Part shown: piece after piece, positions 1-5,484 of the stretch | How positions within the stretch are numbered: the first letter of the stretch is position 1 | Layout of the letters: each line of letters opens with the position of its first letter | Assembly (NCBI GenBank): GCA_964433645.1 | Contig: CAYSSK010000134.1 | Location: 1 to 7,644, forward strand | Direction of reading: 5' to 3' | Length of the DNA stretch: 7,644 nt | Origin: Desulfofustis sp964433645 | GTDB taxonomy: Bacteria; Desulfobacterota; Desulfobulbia; Desulfobulbales; Desulfocapsaceae | Translations under genes and position numbers: made by a program | The notes under the pieces: model-generated | The model's input: the letters and a program-made list of their open reading frames with translations, nothing else | Told to the model about the DNA's origin: nothing | Database searches by the model: none

Positions 1-2
1 CG

Positions 3-1832
3 GCCCGCTACGCCGCGGCGCAATTGGCCAACTTCTTTTTCGCCCGTAAGGTCAGCTACTTCGAGGAGGGTTTTGCCGGCCAGCCGCTGCTGCATACCTG
101 GTCCCTCGGTGTGGAAGAGCAATTTTATCTGTGCTGGCCGCTGCTCATCTTCCTCTGCTTTTATCTGCTGCGGCGGACCGGGCGAGCAGCCGACGCAGCC
201 GCTGCCGCGCCTTCAGCGGGACACCGGGAGGACCGGCAGACCGGCAGCCGGGTCCGGCGAACCGTGCTGGCCGTGTTCGTCGTTCTGGCGGCCCTTTCTT
301 TCGCCGCGGGTTTCGTTCTGGCCGAAACCGAACCGAAGCTGGCCTTCTATATGTTCTATACGCGGGCCTGGGAGTTCTGTGTCGGCGGCGCCGTGGCGCT
401 CCGGAGTGCGGCGCAGCGGCCGGCCCCCGGTAGGGCCGCCGTGGCCGGCGTAACCGGCCTGCTGCTGCTTGGCTACAGCTTCCTGTTCGTCGGTCAGAGC
501 TATCTCGGTCGCTCTTTTTTGCAAATCGGTGTGCTGCTGCCCTGCCTCGGTGCGGCGCTGGTCATTTATGCCGGCGGCCGGTCCGGGGCGATCAATCGGT
601 TGCTGGCCGGCACGGTGGTAGTCGGCATCGGCAGGATTTCCTACTCGCTCTATCTCTATCACTGGCCGGTCATCATCTTCTACAAGATCTTCAGCAACGA
701 TCATGAGATCGGCCTGCCCGCCGCCGCGGCCATTGTTGCTCTTTCCCTGGCGCTGGCGACGCTCAGTTATTTCTTGGTCGAGCAGCCGGCCCGGAAAACG
801 AGCTGGTCGAACCGGCTGGTGCTGTTGCTCGCCCTGCTGGTCATCCTCGTCTTCGCCCGCGGATTTGAAATCATGGAAGAGTATGACCGGGCCTCCTGGC
901 GCATTGCCCCCTATGCCGCCACGGAACGGCCGGCGCCGGCGCGGGTGCCTGACGTCTGCGAAGAAAAAGAAAAAAACGGAGTGAGCTATCGGGAGTGCGC
1001 CGTGTCGGGACCGGGGCATGCCCCGGGCGTCGCGCTGGTCGGTGATTCCCATTCCGCGCATTACCTGCCTGCCGTCGTTTCATGGGCTGAGCGGAGCGGC
1101 TACGACGTGACCTATCTGGGCGTCCCCGGCTGCCCCATGCTCCTCGGCGATGTCGAAATCGACAGCATTATCGATGACAAACACGAGCAGGAATGCGCCC
1201 GGGCCCTGCCGTTTCTGCAAAAGGAGATTGTCGGAGATCCGGCTATCGACGTGATCATGATCGCCCAGCGGTTTGATCTCTTTTACGACGGCAAGGGGTT
1301 TCTCAATACCGATCGGCAGATCATGTTCAAAGATGCCGAAGGCAGGGTCATCGCCGATCATACCGCGTATTTCCGGAAGCGGCTGATCGATACTCTCGAG
1401 CGGATCAGGGCGGCGGGAAAGATTCCGGTCATCTTGAAACAGGTGCCGGTTCTGGGCAATATCAATGATTGCTTGTGGGAGCCTCGTCTCAAGAGCTGGT
1501 TGTCGCAGGGTCAATCCTGCACCATCGATCGAGGGTTTGTCGAGAAATGGCAGCGCAGGAGTATCGATTTCATCGATCAACTCGGCGATTCACTGCAGGT
1601 CCCGCGTTACGACCCGTTTCCGGTGATCGACAGCCCCCTGCACGACGGCACAGTGATCTATGCGAACCAGGATCATTTGAATCCGTTTGGCTATCAGCTG
1701 CTCATCCCTTCTTTTCGGCGGGAAATGGATACGCTGGTTGCGGACGGTATCCAGGGTGATGATGCCGCCGATGTGCTCGATACCCGGCGAGATCAACCGG
1801 AAGAAGGGCACGGGCGTGATGCGGGTGATTGA
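3..1832 (+). CDS. Acyltransferase-3 (OafA/YrhL-type) with C-terminal SGNH domain, 5'-truncated
   Basis: Integral-membrane O-acyltransferase, expected to move acyl (often acetyl) groups across the inner membrane onto surface glycans such as O-antigen, exopolysaccharide or peptidoglycan; the acceptor cannot be read from the sequence. The frame is open to the left edge, so the true start and the first membrane helices, with the usual N-terminal catalytic His region, are missing. Numbering from the TTG at 24: family motif PLLHTWSLGVEEQFYL at 21-36, ISYSLYLYHWPV at 205-216 and LVEQPARK at 251-258, with hydrophobic helices between about 33 and 278. The extracytoplasmic SGNH domain covers about 335-565, with GDSH (340-343; Ser342 the expected nucleophile) and DHLNPFG (550-556). 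Six cysteines at 312, 325, 370, 391, 483 and 499 suit a disulfide-bonded periplasmic domain. The Asp normally three residues before the catalytic His is Asn548. About 30 charged residues trail the SGNH domain. It is convergent with the next gene. The family call is firm. Confidence 0.93.
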   Translation, partial: ARYAAAQLANFFFARKVSYFEEGFAGQPLLHTWSLGVEEQFYLCWPLLIFLCFYLLRRTGRAADAAAAAPSAGHREDRQTGSRVRRTVLAVFVVLAALSFAAGFVLAETEPKLAFYMFYTRAWEFCVGGAVALRSAAQRPAPGRAAVAGVTGLLLLGYSFLFVGQSYLGRSFLQIGVLLPCLGAALVIYAGGRSGAINRLLAGTVVVGIGRISYSLYLYHWPVIIFYKIFSNDHEIGLPAAAAIVALSLALATLSYFLVEQPARKTSWSNRLVLLLALLVILVFARGFEIMEEYDRASWRIAPYAATERPAPARVPDVCEEKEKNGVSYRECAVSGPGHAPGVALVGDSHSAHYLPAVVSWAERSGYDVTYLGVPGCPMLLGDVEIDSIIDDKHEQECARALPFLQKEIVGDPAIDVIMIAQRFDLFYDGKGFLNTDRQIMFKDAEGRVIADHTAYFRKRLIDTLERIRAAGKIPVILKQVPVLGNINDCLWEPRLKSWLSQGQSCTIDRGFVEKWQRRSIDFIDQLGDSLQVPRYDPFPVIDSPLHDGTVIYANQDHLNPFGYQLLIPSFRREMDTLVADGIQGDDAADVLDTRRDQPEEGHGRDAGD

Positions 1833-1895
1833 TCTGAGCCGGGACTGGCGGCCGGAATGCCGGTTTATCCGGGCCGTTGCTGCCGCCCTGAGCCG

Positions 1896-1910
1896 GCGAT
1901 CCCGGATCGC
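1896..1910. terminator. Weak hairpin between convergent genes
   Basis: A perfect 6-base stem (GCGATC / GATCGC) with a 3-base loop lies in the 108-base gap between the two convergent stop codons. It could help end transcription from either side, but no T-run follows on either strand, so it is at best a weak terminator. Nothing else recognisable lies between 1833 and 1940. Confidence 0.2.
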
Positions 1911-1940
1911 AAGAGCCGCCGCGGAGGATCGACCGGCGCC

Positions 1941-4900
1941 TCAGGGCGAGGCGTGCTGTTTTTCGAGTCGTTCCAGGTCCTGCAGGTAGTGTTCGAAGTG
2001 ATCGAGATAGAACGACAGCGCTTTGGAGAAGTTCTTGCCGACCAGGCCGTCGACGAAAAATTGACTGATTTCCTGGTAGCGGCGCAGTACCAGCTGCGAG
2101 CGGTAGAAGATCAGCCACTCCTCGCGGGACATTTCCTGTACCAGCCGTTTCAAGGCCTTGCGCGAGCGGGGTTGATACATCCAGAAATACATCAGGTCGA
2201 GGGCGTTGACGATGACCAGCGCCCCCTGTTCCCGGGCCTCGTAATTGAGGGTTTCCAGCATCATTTTCGGTGACTGCAGGATGTCCAGCACATCTTCTTC
2301 GGGAAACATCAGATCGAGTCGCGAGAAAACGGCAAAGAGCTGGGAAATCTTGGAGCGATAGGCCGCCAGCCGGGCCCTGATGTTGACCTGGCGGTCGGCC
2401 AGGCCTTCGATGCCGGCAGCGACGCAGTCGGAGGCGAGTTTGGAGATGATGGCCGCCCATTTCTGGAGCTCTCCGGCGACATCGACGACGCCGGTGAGCT
2501 GCATGAATTGGCCGATCATGGTGTTGAGCGCAATGGCCAGCGGGATGGCGAGAATGGAACGAAAGAAATTGCCGGCGGCGGCATTTCTCGGCAGACCGCG
2601 AAAGATGTTGTGGCTCGAGATATAGATGCCGTTGGCCAGCCCCATGAAGGCATAGAGCAGCACCGGGTTGGTCGTCGTGGTGATACCGAAGGCGTGATCG
2701 AGCAGCACCGTCTTGACCAGGTAATCGAGTAGCGGCACGGAAAAACCGGTGTAGAGCAGCGAGTCGGCTATCCTGCTCCAGCTGACCAGTGAATTCCAGG
2801 GCAGCAGCGGTGAGCGGCGCAGCCCGCCGCCGCCGAGGACCGACTGGACAATGTTGCGCAGCCCGGTGATGGAAAACCAGATGACCGCTCCGAAGTAGGC
2901 GAGCAGCCACCAATCCTTGGTCAGCCAGAAGGTCAAAAAGGCGGGAATGAACCCCAGAAGCACTTTCAGCGAGTTCTTCAGGTTCGTGTTCAGATAGGTC
3001 CAGGGGCGTCGAATCCGACCGTCTCTCTCCGCCTCTTCGCTTCGGCCATTGGCTCCGATCGTTTGGCTGGAACCGCCGAGGGTGGCGATATTGCCGGGCA
3101 GGCCCGGGTGAACCAACCACTCGTCCAGCGACCAGTTCCGCCAGCGACGGCCGGGAGCGTGAAAGAACGTGCCGTTCCGGCGAGATCGCCCGAACGGTGC
3201 GTTCGGTTCAGCCGGATCGGTGCTGCGCAGATGGGTGCTTTTGGTCAGCAGAGCGGTTACCGGAAGCAGGGAGCGTGCCTGCCGGGCGATCTGCGTGCGG
3301 GCGGTGCGTTGCGGCCGGGGTGGCAGGGTGTCGAGCACGACAAAGCCCATCCCGTGCTGGTGTTCGGCCTGGCCGGTGGAACTGGAGCCGATTCGCGATC
3401 CGAGAGTCCGTTTTTTGTAGGAGTCGTGGAAGGCTCCAAGATCGTAGAGGATGTCGAGCAGATCGTTTTTCCGGTTCAGCAGATGCGTGTAATCACCATC
3501 GAGTTTGGTGCGCAGCGGCAGGTCGGGCGACAGCCGATCGATGCTTTTCTTCAGGCGCATCCGCTGCTCTTCGAGGTCCCAGATGATCTCCCGAATGGAG
3601 CGCTTTAGGCCGATCACGTTGTCCTCGTTGAGGGCCTTTTGCAATACTCCGATCAGGCTGTAGTAGCGGTCCGGACTGGTCAGGTCGACCGCCACGCCGC
3701 TCGTGTAGAGACAGTCGACCGCGGAATCCGAGGTGATGCCGTGGGCGGCGTCCTTGAGGTTGTAAATCTCGATATGGCTGATCGTGCCTTGGCAGGCGTA
3801 GAGGATTTCAAGGGTATCCTGGATCGAGAGGTTGCCGAGATTGAGCGTGAACCGGGAACCGGTGTGCAGGGTCTGCAACCGGCTGATCAGCTGGCCGGCG
3901 GAGAGACGGAGCAACTCCGGAGAGCCATCGTCTTGAGCCGGGTGCGACGGGTCGTGTACGTCGGGATTGCGGCAGGGGGTCAGGTATTGTTCGATGATGG
4001 TGTCGATGTTCAAGGCCGTGAGCCGGTTGAAGCGTTGGTGCAGGAGATCGGTTTGCTCGCTGTCGGCGGCCGCCATTTCCGCCTTCAACCGTTTTCGTTC
4101 GCTGTCGGCCGCGGGAGCGATCGCCCGGGAAATGAACCGGGCCAGATGCAGCAACGACGGCTGGCCGTCCCCGACGAACGAGGTGAAGTCTTCTTTGTCA
4201 AGGGGCGGCAGGGAAAGACCGAGTTCCTCTTTAAGTTCAAAGAGATGGTGCTCGTTAAAGGCGTCGAGGACGTCGAAGACATAGCGCTGTTGATACGCCG
4301 AAACCTCCCGGCCCTGGTCCATGAGTTCGGCCACCTTGTCTTCTTGGAGGAAGGTGAGAAAGGCCTGGTTATGGCTGAAGCCGTGGGGTTCCCAGGTAAA
4401 CCGGGCATATTTGCCGCGGAAACGGGCTGACAGCTCTATGCCGACCTGCACCCTGATATCGAGCAGGGCACTGGCCTCGATCAACTCTTCGACGACCTCA
4501 CTGTCGACGTAGTTGTAATAGACGACGGTCAGATGGCGGATGCCTTTGATCCAGGCGTCCATGACCAGATGGGTCGGGGTTTTCCGGCCCTTGGTGGCGG
4601 AATCGTGGACGCGGTCGTCAAAAGAGAACTGGTTCCACTCTTCCGGCATTTCCAGCAGGTGGTATTTTGCCAGTTGGGCCCGCACCAGGCGGGGATTGCC
4701 GGTGGAGACCAGGCGAAAGTCATGGGCCAGCTGGAGTTGTCGCAGGTGGTCGCCGGAGCTGCGCAACAGCTCCTTCATGATCTGCATCAGCACCCGGGCG
4801 GTGTTTTTCTGGTAGAACACGGTGGCCGACAGGAACACCTCGTCGCGCAGTGAGCGCAGAGCCTTGAGCCGATCCCGCGCAGTTCCTTTGGTAAATGTTT

Positions 4901-5099
4901 CGAGCAGGCCGGCGGTGGCATAGGCGATGCGCAGACCTCTCGGGGCGGCCAGTTCCTTGATGCCCTGCGGGTGCATATGTTCCGTCAGCAGAGAACGCAG
5001 GACCTGGGTATCGCTGTCCTGGTCCAGGACCTCGTTGACGATCTCCAGGAGCTGGTGGTCGTTTTTGTCGAAAAAAACCGCGGACGGCCGGTCGGTCAT
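1941..5099 (-). CDS. Large membrane protein of unknown function with a degenerate PHP-like N-terminal segment
   Basis: I cannot name this 1052-residue protein. Visible layout: a soluble N-terminal half, about 1-565; a basic, Gly/Ser/Pro-rich linker, about 566-705; a membrane domain with about five hydrophobic segments (711-727, 730-747, 781-801, 811-829, 845-866) joined by short polar loops; and a helical, charged C-terminus, 880-1052. Residues 161-240 align by eye with PHP metallophosphoesterases: VHDS at 164-167, Gly171, TP at 174-175, a GI-hydrophobic strand at 186-193 and GIELS at 220-224. The usual first His is Arg163, the Asp of 'SDG' is Lys170, and the 'TDHD' His/Asp pair is Tyr194-Tyr195; only His165, Glu222 and perhaps His239 remain. 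It is therefore probably non-catalytic as a PHP enzyme, or a different barrel fold. There is no signal peptide, so the N-terminal half is probably cytoplasmic. The ATG at 5099 has only a weak ribosome site (GAG 8 bases upstream) but gives a natural N-terminus. It seems separately transcribed from the upstream transglycosylase. The gene is sure; function is not. Confidence 0.9.
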   Translation of the reverse strand: MTDRPSAVFFDKNDHQLLEIVNEVLDQDSDTQVLRSLLTEHMHPQGIKELAAPRGLRIAYATAGLLETFTKGTARDRLKALRSLRDEVFLSATVFYQKNTARVLMQIMKELLRSSGDHLRQLQLAHDFRLVSTGNPRLVRAQLAKYHLLEMPEEWNQFSFDDRVHDSATKGRKTPTHLVMDAWIKGIRHLTVVYYNYVDSEVVEELIEASALLDIRVQVGIELSARFRGKYARFTWEPHGFSHNQAFLTFLQEDKVAELMDQGREVSAYQQRYVFDVLDAFNEHHLFELKEELGLSLPPLDKEDFTSFVGDGQPSLLHLARFISRAIAPAADSERKRLKAEMAAADSEQTDLLHQRFNRLTALNIDTIIEQYLTPCRNPDVHDPSHPAQDDGSPELLRLSAGQLISRLQTLHTGSRFTLNLGNLSIQDTLEILYACQGTISHIEIYNLKDAAHGITSDSAVDCLYTSGVAVDLTSPDRYYSLIGVLQKALNEDNVIGLKRSIREIIWDLEEQRMRLKKSIDRLSPDLPLRTKLDGDYTHLLNRKNDLLDILYDLGAFHDSYKKRTLGSRIGSSSTGQAEHQHGMGFVVLDTLPPRPQRTARTQIARQARSLLPVTALLTKSTHLRSTDPAEPNAPFGRSRRNGTFFHAPGRRWRNWSLDEWLVHPGLPGNIATLGGSSQTIGANGRSEEAERDGRIRRPWTYLNTNLKNSLKVLLGFIPAFLTFWLTKDWWLLAYFGAVIWFSITGLRNIVQSVLGGGGLRRSPLLPWNSLVSWSRIADSLLYTGFSVPLLDYLVKTVLLDHAFGITTTTNPVLLYAFMGLANGIYISSHNIFRGLPRNAAAGNFFRSILAIPLAIALNTMIGQFMQLTGVVDVAGELQKWAAIISKLASDCVAAGIEGLADRQVNIRARLAAYRSKISQLFAVFSRLDLMFPEEDVLDILQSPKMMLETLNYEAREQGALVIVNALDLMYFWMYQPRSRKALKRLVQEMSREEWLIFYRSQLVLRRYQEISQFFVDGLVGKNFSKALSFYLDHFEHYLQDLERLEKQHASP

Positions 5100-5166
5100 G
5101 GTAGATGCTCGTCTGCCTTGGCGATCCTGCCGCCAGCAGCGTGCTGAACGGCAAAGAACGGCGTGA

Positions 5167-5232
5167 TTATTGTTCCGGTAGCAAAAGACCGCCCATGTTC
5201 GGCGGGGTGCTGTCGTTCTGATCCGCTGTCAT
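5167..5232 (-). CDS. Candidate 21-residue leader peptide
   Basis: A short ORF runs from ATG at 5232 to TAA at 5167, about 30 bases downstream of the predicted transcription start and 67 bases before the large gene. AGGG (5240-5243) lies 7 bases upstream of the ATG and could serve as ribosome site. The peptide begins MTADQND and ends GGLLLPEQ; no run of a single amino acid points to a classical amino-acid attenuator. Its 3' half overlaps the terminator-like hairpin at 5189-5205, so translation could affect folding. An ORF of this size can arise by chance. Confidence 0.3.
   Translation of the reverse strand: MTADQNDSTPPNMGGLLLPEQ
5183..5205 (-). terminator. Terminator-like hairpin in the leader (possible attenuator)
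   Basis: On the minus strand, CCGCC (5205-5201) pairs with GGCGG (5193-5189) around a 7-base loop and is followed at once by TCTTTT (5188-5183). The five-pair GC stem with a short T-rich tail is a minimal intrinsic terminator. It lies inside the transcribed leader, about 60 bases after the predicted transcription start and about 85 bases before the large gene's ATG, so it fits conditional attenuation better than simple gene-end termination. The stem is short, so efficiency may be low. Confidence 0.35.
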
Positions 5233-5269
5233 TTCGGTGCCCTGTATCCCCCTTCTGTCCTGCTCGGCC

Positions 5270-5299
5270 AGTATAAGCATAATTGCCGGCAACGGTCAA
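5270..5299 (-). promoter_or_regulatory. Sigma-70-like promoter with palindrome in the spacer
   Basis: On the minus strand, TTGACC (5299-5294) matches the -35 consensus at 5 of 6 bases and TATACT (5275-5270) matches the -10 at 5 of 6, with an 18-base spacer. Transcription would start near 5263 and run to the 1052-residue gene at 5099 through a leader of about 163 bases. The palindrome TTGCCGGCAA (5292-5283) lies wholly inside the spacer, where a bound repressor would block RNA polymerase or a MerR-type activator would act. This is the strongest promoter I can see in the window. Confidence 0.65.
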
Positions 5300-5395
5300 T
5301 CTCCATGGTCAGACCGGTGATAAGATCGCTCCTGGGGCTCGCCCCGATCATCAGGGGTCCGGAGGGCAGATACTAATCCCTTGGTTGCCGGCAAT
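5282..5395. repeat. Pair of 12-base inverted repeats, each with a 10-base palindrome (putative operators)
   Basis: ATTGCCGGCAAC at 5282-5293 and its exact reverse complement GTTGCCGGCAAT at 5384-5395 flank 90 bases. Each copy contains the perfect palindrome TTGCCGGCAA, the form expected for a site bound by a dimeric regulator. Centres are 102 bases apart, near ten helical turns. The proximal copy sits in the promoter spacer and the distal copy near -126, an arrangement compatible with looping or cooperative binding. No regulator gene is visible here. The alternative, a tiny mobile element with 12-base ends, lacks target duplications. Confidence 0.5.
5324..5349 (-). terminator. Imperfect hairpin downstream of the transglycosylase gene
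   Basis: On the minus strand, GATCG (5349-5345) can pair with CGATC (5328-5324), enclosing a second stem of GGGC (5344-5341) with GCCC (5338-5335) and a 6-base bulge; TTAT follows. It lies about 135 bases beyond the transglycosylase stop codon and could end its transcript before the next promoter. The tail is poor in T, so the call is weak. Confidence 0.25.
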
Positions 5396-5484
5396 CAGAG
5401 AGCGCTCCGCTGGCGGCGATCACGGCGGGCGGGGCCTCCTGGGTCAGAAGAGCGTTGTCGTGCGGCGCGGGTGAGAGGCATGAT

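Larger units (their letters stand above)
5100..5484. other. Intergenic regulatory region between two minus-strand genes
   Basis: These 385 bases separate the transglycosylase stop codon from the start of the 1052-residue gene. Reading in the direction of transcription (high to low coordinates), they hold a GC-rich stretch with no convincing gene (5396-5484), the distal palindrome copy (5384-5395), an imperfect hairpin (5324-5349), a sigma-70-like promoter with the proximal palindrome (5270-5299), and a leader of about 160 bases with a small ORF and a terminator-like hairpin. A 7-base direct repeat (GAACGGC at 5146-5152 and 5156-5162) sits near the end of the leader. Confidence 0.75.

Noticed and set aside
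213..1061. A 282-codon minus-strand open frame antisense to the acyltransferase
   Set aside because: Low-complexity, Gln/Arg/Gly-rich product opposite a firmly recognised gene.
1702..3120. A 472-codon minus-strand open frame overlapping the ends of both convergent genes
   Set aside because: It is a shifted frame of the 1052-residue gene. Its product is rich in Arg, Pro, Gly and Ala with no domain pattern, as expected of shadow frames in GC-rich DNA, while the real frame shows clear membrane helices.
3000..3401. Frameshift or assembly error in the unusual linker region of the 1052-residue gene
   Set aside because: The frame stays open throughout and both flanks read sensibly in the same frame; a disordered linker is the simpler reading.
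3639..4430. A 263-codon plus-strand open frame antisense to the 1052-residue gene
   Set aside because: Val/Gly/Glu-rich antisense shadow without motifs; the minus-strand protein has coherent structure here.
5096..5299. A 67-codon minus-strand frame from TTG 5299 whose stop overlaps the large gene's ATG
   Set aside because: Its proposed start codon is part of the -35 element, so it would lie upstream of the transcript, and the product shows no pattern. The ATGA overlap is probably chance.
5282..5395. A miniature transposable element bounded by 12-base inverted repeats
   Set aside because: No target-site duplication flanks it, each repeat is itself palindromic, and one copy sits precisely in a promoter spacer, so paired operator sites explain it better.
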